This document shows positions 10,337 through 20,800 of a stretch of DNA of 50,000 nt, in pieces. The stretch is from Adiantum capillus-veneris (lineage: Eukaryota > Streptophyta > Polypodiopsida > Polypodiales > Pteridaceae). The number at the start of each line of letters is the position of its first letter. Position 1 is the first letter of the stretch. The notes under the pieces are model-generated. The model was not told the DNA's origin. It worked only from the letters and a program-made list of their open reading frames with translations, and did no database searches. The translations under genes were made by a program, and so were the position numbers. Where the stretch lies: the NCBI GenBank assembly GCA_014529385.2, contig CM043946.1, positions 35,435,558 to 35,485,557 of the forward strand. The letters are read 5' to 3'.

Positions 10337-11366
10337 ATGACGCAAACCAAGCTCTCCGACAAACAAATGAGGTGGGCAAATTTCCTTTTGCAATTTCATT
10401 TTCATATTGCTCACATTGCTGGCAAGCATAATCAAGAAGTTGATGCACTCTCAAGATGGCCGAGAGTGAATGCGATTTCCATGGCAACTCGCAATGATCT
10501 ATCTTCTATGATAGATGAGTATGCTATTGATCCCGATTTTAGAGATGTGATTTTAGCCCTTACACTAGGGAATAAAGAGGAACCATTTATTTTACAAGAT
10601 GGTTATCTTCTATATGGCAATAGTCTATGTGTTACCAACTCACTATGTGAGAAAGTAATGTATGAATCTCATGCTCCTCCTTATGCGGGGCATAGAGGGA
10701 TTCATTCTATCCTGAAAGGGATTGAAACATATTTCTATTGGCCTACCATGAAAGAAAACATAGAAGAGTATGTTTCTAAATGTGTGGTATGCCAAAAGAC
10801 GAAGTTTGATAGAGGGAAGAAACCTAGATTGCTTCAACCCTTGCCAATCCCTAATATCCATGTATTTTATCTTTGGATTGCCTAAGTCTATCCATGGGAA
10901 TACAGGAATGTAGAAGATAATAGACAGGTTCAGTAAACAAGCTCATTTTATACTTGTCAAAAAGAATATCCAAGCCCATCAAATGGCAACCCTCTTTATT
11001 TCAAAAATCTTCAAGTACCATGGCTTGCCAATGTCCATGGTGTCGGATAGAGATCCTAGAATGACCAGTAATTTCTGGAAGGGTCTCTTTGAGAATTTAG
11101 GGACAAGGCTAAACTTCTCTTCAACCTATCACCCACAAACGGATGGCCAAAGTGAAATAGCTAACCTAACAATTCTTGATATACTAAAATCCTATGTAAC
11201 GGAAGTAGATCAAAGATCCCAATGGGAGAAGTACTTACCCTTAGCGGAGTATGCCTACAATAACAGTGTATATACTTCCATGGGAAAAGCACATTTTGAG
11301 GTAATTGAGGGAAGATCAAAAAGTCCCTGCTACTTAAGGTACACGGGAAGATCTTCGTGTAGATGA
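10337..11366 (+). pseudogene. Chromovirus integrase
   Basis: The block 10337-10885 carries the end of RNase H (HNQEVDALSRWPR) and the integrase zinc region (GHRGIHSILKGIE, CVVCQKTKFDRGKK). The core is broken near 10880-10980. The block 10983-11366 has GLPMSMVSDRDPRMTS and STYHPQTDGQSE, holding the second Asp and the Glu of the DDE triad. Several frameshifts follow. Confidence 0.8.
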
Positions 11367-11622
11367 GTATAGCCGAGACCTACAAGAATATTTCCAAAAG
11401 ATTAAGGGTGCTATCTCTATCTCACAGTAAAGGAAAAAGGTTGCTGCTGAGAAGCACAGAAGAGCCCAAGCCTTTAAATAAAATGATTGGGTCTTACTTA
11501 AATTTTCCAAGGCTCGATTAAGGCACACGACGGGCAAGAATCCTACGGGACACCAAAAGTACTATGCTAAGCTAGCAAAAAGGTCCTATGGTCCCTTCCA
11601 AATTCTTAAACCAATCAATGAG

Positions 11623-11940
11623 ATGGCCTACCAACTCAAGTTTCTTAGCCATTGGCTCATACACAATGCTTTTCATGTGAGCCTACTAAAGCCTTACAAA
11701 GGAGAGCCACCTCCAGAACCAACTATTGAAGACCCACCGGAGATCGAGGACCAAGAAGAGGTGCTGCAACCCAAGTCCATTTTCCGACATGAAGACAAGG
11801 TATTAAGAGGCGCTAAGACTATCCAACAATATCTTATTAAGTTTAAGAATTATCCTTTTGAAAATGCTAGATGGATGCAAGGCATACAATTAAAGGATAA
11901 CCTAAACCTTGTCAATGCTTACAATGCTTCCCTAGAGTAA
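11623..11940 (+). pseudogene. Integrase C-terminus with chromodomain
   Basis: FHVSLLKPYKG is followed by an acidic proline linker and a chromodomain: ILRHEDKVL-like residues (FRHEDKVLRG), then YLIKFKNYPFENARW near the end. In chromoviruses this domain directs insertion to marked chromatin. The segment is open from 11623 to the TAA at 11938-11940 but is separated from the integrase core by frame breaks. Confidence 0.85.
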
Positions 11941-12292
11941 GAAAATGTACAAATTTTTAAAATGAACAAATTTTTTGTCTTATAAGACTCTCTTTTTCTT
12001 TAATGTGAACAAATGTGAAGTAGTATGCATGCTTAGAATCAAGTTTGCGGAGACGACGTCTCCCAAATACCAAGTAGAGCTTGTCACTCTACTATGGAAG
12101 ATTGATAGGACTAATGTGCAGACATGCTTGCGGCTGCTTAGGCTCTCAAGCACCAAATGGATTAGTCATCCATTCTGGAATGATGTTGTAGGGTAAGATA
12201 GGGATCCTCTACCCGCTAGAAAAAGGACTAATGAATAGGCTTTATCTTCTCTACCCCATAGTCTAGGACGACTATGATTTCAAGAGAGAGGT

Positions 12293-13205
12293 AATTTCAT
12301 AATAACTTATATCTAATTCTCATAAATGATTTTCTCATGTTAAACTCATCATCTAATATGGGGAAGTGTCAGGGGAGAAAAAACTAGATTATTGGTTAAG
12401 CTGGCAAACTGGCAATAGTAGGGATCCAAAGGAGGAAAATTTGGGGATCCAAAGGGGGGGTCATCTGAAAAAGAGAAATGTGTAACAATGGACTTTAAAG
12501 ACCCTAAGGTTCATCCCATTAAGACTTCCAAAATGCTAAGTTTCCAAAAATCAAAGGTTGAGTCCAATGGTCAAGCTTAGAAAAATTGGATGCTTTGTGT
12601 GTGTACAAAAAGTCTTCAATGATTCCTACATAGGAGGGGGCAAGCCTTTCAAGTAGGGGATGAGAGAGAAACACGCACACACACTCACAAGCTTCCTTTA
12701 CACAAAGGGAATGAGGGACACATGTCAGCTCCCTAGCCCAGATGCCCACAAGGTGCACTCAAATCCTATTGGATGGCCATGGAGGTGGACCAATGAGAAT
12801 TAGGCTACAGTAAATCTAGTTTAATTCCTTTAAAAACACTTAATAAAATAATTAATAAGAAGTAATCTCTCTAGAAGACTATTAGACAGTCTCCCAAGGG
12901 GTCCAATGAGCATTCAACGGCCCAATGACTTGCCTGATTCCTATTGGCCAGAAGACAAAGGGGTCCAATGAGAGTTTAGTTGCATTAATTAATTACCTAA
13001 AGCTCTCACAAAAGGGGAAAGGGGGACACATGTCAGAAGGCTATCACTTATGCTACTTAATTTTCATTGGCTAAGTTGGGAGAGGTCCAATGGGGTGTCA
13101 GCTGAGTAAATTGCATGAGGGGTCACGACCAAGAGAGAGAGGGGGCTGAATTTCTCAAGGCATTATTCCGCACACACTCACACTAGCTCATGTGTGAAGT
13201 AAGAA

Positions 13206-13280
<75 letters not shown>

Positions 13281-13948
13281 TCTCAAGCTTTAATGGAAAG
13301 CTTAGCACCTACTCCAAGCTTGTGAGAAGGGAGTCCTACATCAACAACTCTTGGCTTTGTGATGCAAATCCAACCCAGAGCTAAGATTCAATGCATGCTC
13401 ATCTCCTCTACCATGCTAATTACTAAGCTATGCTATTCTAATATGAGTGATTAAGTGAGGAGATGTACATCTTTCTCGTAAGACTACTCCTTCTTCCTCT
13501 CTATCTACTCTCATACCCTGCTAGCTCTCACCATCTTCGAAGGTGTGTGAGGTCTAGGGTTTGAGACCGCGAGAGAATTGATGTTGTATTTTATAAGTGT
13601 TTTGCTTAGTGCTTGCAGCTTCCATATTCATTGCACTAGCTACTTATTGAAGGAACACAAAGAATTGTATTGTAAAATGTCTCTCTTGATGGGGGAAACC
13701 TATAATACAAAGTCTTTTGGAGGGGGGACCGGCTCCATGTAAATCCGGTCCTTAACTTTTGTCAATATCTTAATTACTCTCTCTTTTGAAGTATTGTTCA
13801 TGCCTATCTAACTAGGTGTTATGATTTTTGTTGCTCTCTCCACCCAAGCACTCTTGTTATGCTCATTAGGAATCTATTCTAATGAAATGCTCACTATGTT
13901 CATGTTATTTCTCGCTACACACAAGTTACTAAGCCATTAAATGTTACA
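12293..13948 (+). mobile_element. 3' LTR of the chromovirus
   Basis: It starts after the purine run AAGAGAGAGG (polypurine tract candidate at 12282-12291) and ends TGTTACA at 13948. The last 113 bases match the 5' LTR tail and the first roughly 280 bases match 6270-6527 inverted. The interior holds a long CT run and no coding sequence. The exact start is uncertain by a few bases. Confidence 0.7.
13207..13278. repeat. (CT)n microsatellite in LTR
   Basis: About 35 uninterrupted CT units inside the chromovirus 3' LTR. Confidence 0.97.
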
Positions 13949-14320
13949 ATGAGGATTTATTTATTCAAGTGTTTGTACATTTGACTTCAACTGAAAAAAA
14001 TAAAAATTGTTTTATGCCGGAGATATTTCTACAAGCAAGATCCATTCGCCTTTGTTTTTATTAAAACTTCAATTGTGTACTGCTTGGAGCCGCACTTCGT
14101 CTTCAGTCCCGTTTGTCATTCCTCTGCTATTGACGTAGTTGCATGTGCCATGTTTAAAGGATTTAGTATAACTATGGTATCTTGTCTTCAATATTTGGAT
14201 CTTTTTTTGTTTAAACAAACCAAGTAGTGCTATTTTTTGTACGTGTGTGTGTGTGTGTGTGTGTGGCCCTCCCCCATCCCTGAGAAAAGGTACACTTGGT
14301 GGAGGATAGGCCACCAAGTG
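13949..14320. other. Probable 3' flank of the Penelope-like relic
   Basis: Between the end of the chromovirus LTR and the last recognisable codons of the minus-strand reverse transcriptase relic. It contains a GT run (about 14241-14263) and a short hairpin-forming CTTGGTGG...CCACCAAG pair near 14295-14320. No GIY-YIG endonuclease or other domain was seen. Confidence 0.4.
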
Positions 14321-14936
14321 AACCTATCCTCTACCAATTCTATGTTTCAAAGTATTGATGGTAAATCTAATGCCAAGAAAAGTGTTTTCTTCAATGAAAT
14401 TGGTAATACATTTAACAATCTTATCTTTGTTGAAACCATTCTCTATAAACATAGAAACAAGTTTATTTAAGTATGTTACAGCATATGACTCTTGCGATGC
14501 ATTGTACAATATGGAAAGGACTTGTGATATGCATACATTATAGGCCATTGGTCGATTACTGGCTCCATAAATGAATGACACATTAGGACACGGTAATTTG
14601 TCTTTTTTCCATGCAGTGTATGTAACATACCCTCCTTCTATTGGTTCACATAATTGGATATATGTATTTAAATATGTGACTTGGTTTTCCTTGTGTGTGT
14701 TTTTTATCCCAATAATAATATCCAAAGGGTAGATTGTAAAGGAGTCCTCATGGGACAAGGGTTTTTTGTGTTCTAAACATTGTGAAATAAAAGAATTATT
14801 GACAAATAACAAATCATCCATATATCTCCATGAATGTAAGAAGGCTTTCATTATATCATATCTTACAAGACAAGATAACTTTTTTATATATTCAATTTCA
14901 AACCATGTCAAATACAAATTACACCATAGTGGAGAG
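14321..14936 (-). pseudogene. Penelope-like reverse transcriptase, C-terminal half
   Basis: Minus-strand open block carrying the catalytic YMDD motif (WRYMDDLLF, near 14815), then VTYLNTYI, SNRPMAYNVCISQVL and a C-terminal helical thumb-like end. From memory, this order (GIPMG...SP, RY(L/M)DDLL, then a SYGVYISQL-like block) is that of the Penelope-like RTs common in invertebrates and present in green plants, not Ty3/gypsy. The N-terminal half lies at 24897-26361. The gene is split by Tat copy B. It may belong to the Naiad/Chlamys branch, with low certainty. Confidence 0.6.
14932..14936. repeat. Target-site duplication GAGAG, left
   Basis: GAGAG directly before the 5' LTR of Tat copy B, repeated directly after its 3' LTR at 24892-24896. 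Removing the element and one copy rejoins the reverse transcriptase frame across the site. Confidence 0.92.
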
Positions 14937-15222
14937 TGATGCATGGTTTTTAGGACCCCTTCTGAAGATGCAATAAAGGCACAGTCAGTTGTTGGGGAGA
15001 TGAGGATACTCTAGTCCAAGGGATCTCGAAAGAGAAGAAAAATCTACTTCACAAGCATCAAAGAGTAAAAAGTGCCATGGACAGAAGATACGTGGGAACG
15101 AGCTCTTATGCATGCCTACAACCTATATCTTACAGAATAGCCCATTCTAGGTGTGAATTTCTAGTGAAATTTACATGAGGATGTTCGTGTGGACTCACAG
15201 CACAGCATACTCCGTTTTCACT

Positions 15223-15357
15223 TTTTTACCGACAGTAAATATTTTTTACCACAGTAAATATTTTTTACCTACAGTAAATATTTTTCACCTACATGGTAAA
15301 TACAAATCATTTTTTACCTACAGTAACTTTTTTTACCCATGGTAAATATTTTTTACT
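15223..15357 (+). repeat. LTR minisatellite, units of about 20 bp
   Basis: Six to seven imperfect units built on ACAGTAAATATTTTTTACC. Each carries a GTAAA...TTTAC inverted pair, so single units can form hairpins. The same array is present in the 3' LTR at 23647-23781. Confidence 0.9.
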
Positions 15358-15861
15358 GCACCATAAGTATTTGGTAGGTAACAGTTCACTGTTACTAGAA
15401 GCAGTGATTGGGCATCAACAATGCAGTTACAGGAGGAGAAAAGGGGAAAATCTTATGGTAAAGGTGAGTCAACAGGGATAAAGACTTTTGAGTTGAAAAG
15501 AGACATGCTGATTTTTTCAAAGAACGCATGTCAAAAGAAGCCATGGTTGAGGATTTTTTGAGAATTTGATATTCAGGAGGACCCAGCTGCCACCTCCCCC
15601 CCGTAGGTCCCCCCCTGGCATGTGCAGAACCTCCAGTTTCAACAGCCACCTTACCTGCTCTTAAATGCTGGTCAAGGCCTTATCCCCATGTGTCACAATC
15701 AGAAAAATCAGCATTTACCCTCCCCTCTCACATCACTCTAGAGAATATCTTGATGGTGACATATCAGGTGACCTCAATCTGTTGACCACCCTAAGCAAAA
15801 AGTAACCCCAATCAACGGATTTAAGCATGTTTATCCCTAATCCTAAACCCTCTCAGAAACC

Positions 15862-15870
15862 TATATAAGG
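15862..15870 (+). promoter_or_regulatory. TATA box, 5' LTR of Tat copy B
   Basis: TATATAAGG followed by a pyrimidine-rich leader; the CT run lies about 100 bases downstream. Identical in the 3' LTR at 24286-24294. Confidence 0.6.
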
Positions 15871-16470
15871 AGGCCTTCTCTCACTCAAAACCAACACTTC
15901 ACCCACTTCACCAAGCAACGAAGCTATGACGACATTGCTCACAACGAGGAGCTATGGATGGAGCTCTACTCTCTCTCCCTCTCTCTCTCTCCCACTAGTA
16001 TGCTACATTACTAGCCCTAAAACCTAAATAAGGAGTCTTCTCTCATGCTCCATGGCCACCATCCTCGCCATCATTCTCTAAGGTATTGATGTGTCGCTAG
16101 TAGGATCATACCTACTTGCTGGGTTGATTGTTTTTGATAAGGGATTATGCCATCCTTGGCTTGCTTCTCTATATCCTTGTTATGTATGATCAGATGCCGT
16201 TGTATTGTTAAGTTGATGTCTTGTGTATATATATGCTACATAAGGTCCCTAAGCTTTGCTTCTATGTGTTTTGCCATATGTTTTGATGCCATCATAATGC
16301 CATAAGTCTCACTTGCCTATGTGCACTATGTGTGAGGTCCCTAAACCTCTTAATTTCGGGTGGTGCCCCCTTTGTTTTGTTCTTTGCTTGTTTGCATGAG
16401 GCGTGGTTTGTGGAGTGTGCACGAGTACAGAGGCCACCTGATTGCACTGCTCTTTTTCCCGCTATCGTTT

Positions 16471-16489
16471 TGGTGCCCCCACGGAGGAG
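16471..16489 (+). other. Primer-binding-site-like block (Tat copy B)
   Basis: TGGTGCCCCCACGGAGG starts three bases after the LTR end. Position and the TGG start fit a primer site. It resembles the TGGCGCCCACCG-type site of Tat elements. The primer tRNA is not identified. Confidence 0.5.
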
Positions 16490-16539
16490 GGCTACACAGA
16501 CCTTCAGTCCACAAGCAATGAAGATGTGCAATCTACAAC

Positions 16540-16725
16540 ATGGATGAATGGCGTGAGGAGTTTGCAAATTGGAGAACAGAAGAGGAGGAGGCTTTAGAGG
16601 CCTTAAAAGCTTTCATCGAGGTCTTGTTACCAGGTTGCAGTGTCATTGAAATTCTAGAAGTAAGTTCTTCTACATGCCTTGTTCGTGATCGTCGCCAACG
16701 AAGGAGAGTGAGAAGAAGAGCTTGA
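16540..16725 (+). CDS. Pre-gag ORF a, Tat copy B, 61 codons
   Basis: An unknown small protein: MDEW start, an acidic region with four consecutive Glu, the AFIEVLLPG segment, and a strongly basic C-terminus with RQRRRVRRR. The first 31 codons are conserved in copy A at 354. It starts 51 bases after the primer-site block and its end overlaps the region before ORF b. It could be a short leader protein or an upstream ORF controlling translation. No domain was recognised. Confidence 0.5.
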   Translation: MDEWREEFANWRTEEEEALEALKAFIEVLLPGCSVIEILEVSSSTCLVRDRRQRRRVRRRA

Positions 16726-16745
16726 TATACCTCTCCTCTCAACCT

Positions 16746-16937
16746 ATGAGTGCTCCAGAAACCTCCAACGCACACGAGCTTGAAATATTCTACATCAACA
16801 TACACGAAGGTACTGTGACACACATTAAGGGAAGAGAAAGCATCACCAGACCTCTCTTTCCTGAGGAGCCGACTAAGAGGAGGAAGATCACCTCTACACC
16901 TAAGTGGCCCAAGGCCGCAGCGCGTGCTCAAGCGTAA
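16746..16937 (+). CDS. Pre-gag ORF b, Tat copy B, 63 codons
   Basis: ATG 16746 was chosen because copy A also begins with MS at the matching point (580). It has a short beta-like segment (EIFYINIHEG), then TRPLFPEEP and a basic KRRK segment and PKWPK. It overlaps the upstream extension of ORF c. Unknown function. Conservation with copy A supports translation. Confidence 0.5.
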   Translation: MSAPETSNAHELEIFYINIHEGTVTHIKGRESITRPLFPEEPTKRRKITSTPKWPKAAARAQA

Positions 16938-16974
16938 GGTAACATTTGGCTTAATCTCATTAATAAGGGATTAC

Positions 16975-17508
16975 ATGACCACTACAGGCAAGAAAAAGGC
17001 TATTGAGCAACCAACTTCAACCTCCAACTTGCAACCACGACTGTCACCCCTAAATCCTCCTGAAGCAAAGAGGCGAAGGCTTGCCTACAAGATTGCCGCC
17101 CGTCTGCGAGTGCTCCTCGTGCACTTTGTGAATCCAGACACCACCAATCCCAAGCCAACCTCCTGTCCGCGTGAAGATCACTTTGGATATTGTCCAAAGT
17201 GCTTTGGAGACCGGGTGAAAAGCCTCCCTGCCCTACCTTTGCTGCTAATTTTCAAGAGGTTATCTCAATCTAAGGAAACTATCTTAGTTGATGATGTGCT
17301 GCACATTAATGGTGTCACTTTCATTCGTCATGCTGATTATGGTAATAGCATCCTATTGTTGCTTGCTAAAAGGCTCAGCATTGTACAAAGTGTTGCCATC
17401 ACGCCTTACGTCTTCACAGATGCATCAGGAAGAGTCGAAGTGATCCGAGGTGTTGACCTTCTGTGGCTGATCAGGCTCATTGGTCCCAAGGTGGTGCAAC
17501 TAAGCTAG
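16975..17508 (+). CDS. Pre-gag ORF c, Tat copy B, 177 codons
   Basis: The open frame extends upstream to a GTG at 16924, but ATG 16975 is conserved with copy A and is preferred. The protein has a basic stretch (EAKRRR), RVLLVHF, CPREDHFGYCPKCF with a CX2C pair that may bind metal, then DVLHINGV, ADYGN and GVDLLWLI. It is intact here and broken in copy A. It lies where Ogre-type elements carry their ORF1 of unknown function. A GTGTGTAAGT splice-donor-like sequence follows at about 17515-17524, so it may be spliced to later sequence. Confidence 0.65.
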   Translation: MTTTGKKKAIEQPTSTSNLQPRLSPLNPPEAKRRRLAYKIAARLRVLLVHFVNPDTTNPKPTSCPREDHFGYCPKCFGDRVKSLPALPLLLIFKRLSQSKETILVDDVLHINGVTFIRHADYGNSILLLLAKRLSIVQSVAITPYVFTDASGRVEVIRGVDLLWLIRLIGPKVVQLS

Positions 17509-17524
17509 GCTCTTGTGTGTAAGT

Positions 17525-17752
17525 ATGGATGTCAATAATGAGAATGACGATCCCCGCATGTTTCCTTTCCATTTTGTGCGTCATATCCGTGTGAATATTT
17601 GTATTGATAGAAAAATCTTTTATCAGCAAAGAATAGCCCTGTTGTTTGGAGCCGAGAGACTTGGGGAAATCTTGCGCTCTCCTCATCCTGTCATTCTACC
17701 CTTACTAGACTATTACCATTCCTTTGATGTGTCGATCTTCATCCTATTTTGA
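17525..17752 (+). CDS. Pre-gag ORF d, small conserved protein, 75 codons
   Basis: An intact ORF from ATG 17525 to TGA 17750-17752, ending 91 bases before gag. It contains RVNICIDRKIFYQQRI, LFG-x-ERL, an ILPLLDY segment and a SFDVSIFIL end. It is clearly homologous to the two tandem ORFs in each LTR of the unrelated element at 27565-37570, and a broken copy lies at 1359. The QQR...F-G and later L-x-DY followed by a hydrophobic strand faintly recall the second half of ubiquitin. The linker is about 10 residues longer, so that link is speculative. Function unknown. Confidence 0.65.
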   Translation: MDVNNENDDPRMFPFHFVRHIRVNICIDRKIFYQQRIALLFGAERLGEILRSPHPVILPLLDYYHSFDVSIFILF

Positions 17753-17843
17753 GCTAAGTTGTGCTAAAGCTCCAAATTGTAATTACCATACTCTATTTTA
17801 AAATAAATTGGAGCTGTTTGTGTAATTGTTTACTCTCTCACTT

Positions 17844-20800
17844 ATGGCCTTCCCTAATTTTTATGGTAAGCCTGGGGAGGTTGCTCCAGACTTTTTGGAT
17901 AATTTGGAAATGGCCTTTCTGGTATCGGGAAGGGATGACGAAGCTACTAAGTTAAGGGCTTTTCCTTTGGTCTTGAGGGAAGGTGCAAAATTATGGTATC
18001 AAACTTTGGCACCTGAAGAAAGAAGAGACTGGGAGTCCTTAAAGATGGCCTTCATCGAAGAATTTCGCTGCCATGAGCCTCTAGAGGAGATATGGAGACA
18101 GCTCTTAGAGCTACGCCAAACATCACCCAATGACTATAGAAGCTATGAAGGAAAGTTTTCCAACCTGTGGGAGAAATGGTGTGCATCACTAGGTGAAGGA
18201 GAAAGGGCGCCAGAATGCCTAAAGAAGGACTGTTTCCTGGCAGGGCTTTACCCCATCCTTCGAGAAAAGGTAAAAGGTAAATTCCCAGATACCTTTGATA
18301 AAGCTATGACTTATGCAAGGGAGAAGGATAGGAAGTTAAAATTCCAAGCTCAACTACAAGGGAGAATGGAGCCTCCACCGCTAGCTCAACCTACGGCAAG
18401 GGTAGTAGCAGGGATAGGAGCAACAGACCAAGAGTCCTCTCAACAAAAATTACTTCAACAAATCACCAATCAACTAGAGAGCCTGTCCATCAATCTGGTT
18501 CAAGGTGTAAGGGCTCCCCAGCCAGGAAATGAACGAAATAGACAAGAAGGACAAAGGCAAGCACGTGAGTACATTTGCTACAACTGTGGAGAGGTAGGTC
18601 ACGGCATGTATTATTGCCCCCATCCACGACGCTATCAAGGAAATGGTAATCAAAGACGGCCTCCTCGCCAGCAAGTCACTCCTCCTCGAGCTAGGCCACT
18701 AAATGGACAAAATGCACACGTGGCTCCACCAATCCAAATATTGAGAACCCCTCCTCCACCACCACAAGCACCAGCAGAGATCCCTCCACTACCATCGGGA
18801 GGGGAGGACAGGGTTGTCTCTGTCATAAGTCTTGACAATGGTAAGGATAAAGGGAAAGAAAAAATGGAGGAAGCTGTTGCCATGCCAATAAAGAGAGTTA
18901 GGAGACAAAGAACTGATGAAATGGAAGCTTCAGAGCCGGATAAAGGGAATGAGGGTTCCTCCCAAGTGATAGGAGACAAGAAAAGGAAGAGTAGGTCAAG
19001 GAGGCACATAGGAGTAGAAGACTTTCCACTTGGGGTAGGATCCATACCTTACGACCTGGTAGCAGATGTGAGTAAGCAAGGACCAAAGATTTCATGGCAG
19101 CAACTCCTCCACCTTTCCCCAAAGATGCGTAGAACCTGGTCTAAGATGGTCAGCACCAGGAGGGCTAAGGCAAAGTCAGTTGGGTCTATTAGTGCAAGAG
19201 GCATGAAGGATATCGTGCCAGTCATTGATGCAGAGATTAAGAGTCAGCGAGTCTCCAATGTGTACGTAGATGGTGGAGCCGAGATTTGTGTTATGACAGA
19301 GAAATTAATGCACAGGTTGGGTTTGGAAGTAAACGAGCAAACTTCCTTACAAGCTAAGATGGCAAATAATGTAAGGGTGGCTTGTGTGGGAAAGGTTAAT
19401 GGAGTGAAGGTTTCAGCTTTTGGTGTTGCAATCTCAATTGATGCTTATGTGATCCCAACTAAGGGGGAGGGCTATCCGCTAATCCTTGGAAGACCTTGGC
19501 TTATGGCTATGAAAGCTAGGCAAGATCGGGAGACAGGTTCCCTTGAGTTGCGACCAAATCATAAGGTAGGTGGCAAGCAACAAAAAATTGTGTATGACAT
19601 GAAGCAGGGTAGACAACAAGACCTAGAGATGGAGACTTCTATGGATGAATGGAGCACAAGCAGCTGCTCTTCATCTGAGGATGAGTCATCTGAGGAGGAT
19701 GCTAGATCTTTGGAAGTCATGGGTATAATACTGCGAAACCCAGAAGGAGAAGGTAGTCAAGACTCTCTAAACAAGGAAGAAGCCACAGGCTTAGAGGAGA
19801 TGCTAGCTAAGGACCTACTAGAAGAAGAGAGAGAACCCTATTTGCAGGTACTAAAGAAGCATGCTGGCCTCTTTATAACTGATTACGAGCACATTAAAGG
19901 AGTGACGGTAACCCAACACCATATCCAATTAAAGGAAGGTGCCAAACCAGTGGTGCAAAGGCTAAGGAGATTAGGGCTAGTGCAACAAGATGCACTCTTA
20001 AAAGAAGTAAAAAGATTACTCAAGGCAGGATTTATCTACCCAGTGGAAGATTCTGAGTGGGTGTCTCCAGTTGTGGTAGCACCAAAGAAAAATGGGAAGT
20101 GGAGGGTATGTGTGGATTACAAGCCTCTAAACGCAGCCACAAAAAGGGACCATTTTCCTTTTCCTTTTCAAGATGAAATACTAAATGAAGTGGCTGGTCA
20201 TGAAAGGTACACAGTGTGTGATGGGTACTCAGGCTACTTCCAAATCAGAATTGCAGATGAAGAACAAAGAAAGACTACCTTCATAACACCTTGGGGGTGT
20301 TTTGCTTATAGAGTTATGCCTTTTGGTTTAACTAATGCCCCAGCTACTTTCCAGAGGTTTATGAACTTGGTGTTTCAACCTTACTTTGGTAAGTCCATAC
20401 GAGTCTTCATTGATGATTTTTGCATTTACAGCTCTAGGGAAGTACATCTGTTCAAGGTTGATGAAGGTTTCACCCGTCTGGCCAAATTGGGTGGGCAATT
20501 GAATAAAGACAAGTGCCACATAGGTGAGAGCAAGGTCACTCTACTAGGCCATGTTGTGTCTCAAGATGGTATTGAGGCTGACCCTGAAAAGGTAAAGACA
20601 TTGTTAGCTTTACCTACTCCTTCAAATGTGAAGCAACTAGTCTCCTTCATTCAAAAGGTTCGCTACATGGGACGATTCATACATCTCCTTTCACAGGCAA
20701 TCTATCCTTTGCAGCAGCTCACTAAACACACTACATTGACATGGAGTGAGGAGGGTGAAAGGTGCTTTCAAGAAGTTAAAACCATTTTGAGCTCATTGCA

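Larger units (their letters stand above)
6528..13948 (+). mobile_element. Decayed chromovirus (Ty3/gypsy)
   Basis: Order on the + strand: LTR tail, Met primer site, gag, protease, RT, RNase H, integrase, chromodomain, 3' LTR. The chromodomain at the C-terminus and the Met primer site place it in the chromovirus branch, distinct from the two Tat elements. Many frameshifts and stops in gag, RT and integrase show that it is an old, inactive copy. Neither target-site duplication nor an intact 5' LTR is visible. Confidence 0.9.
14937..16467 (+). mobile_element. 5' LTR of Tat copy B
   Basis: Starts TGATGCATGG and ends CTATCG, where the 3' copy ends CTATCA, so the terminal CA has mutated here. It contains a TACC/GGTA-rich minisatellite, a TATA box and a short CT run downstream of it. 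Confidence 0.95.

Noticed and set aside
12519-12758. 79-codon minus-strand ORF in the chromovirus LTR
   Set aside because: It lies within LTR sequence, is not open in the inverted counterpart at 6270-6527 and has no domain.
13949-14320. C-terminal GIY-YIG endonuclease for the Penelope-like element
   Set aside because: The minus-strand frame after the RT ends in stops and repeat-derived sequence. No GIY or YIG motif was seen.
16533-16931. 132-codon minus-strand ORF over the pre-gag region
   Set aside because: It is antisense to ORFs a and b, which are conserved in the sense frame between two copies, so it is a shadow.
17826-17843. TTG at 17826 as the gag start of the Tat element
   Set aside because: An ATG follows six codons later in the same frame, and the matching position of copy A also has a Met-initiated gag. 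TTG initiation is not expected in plants.
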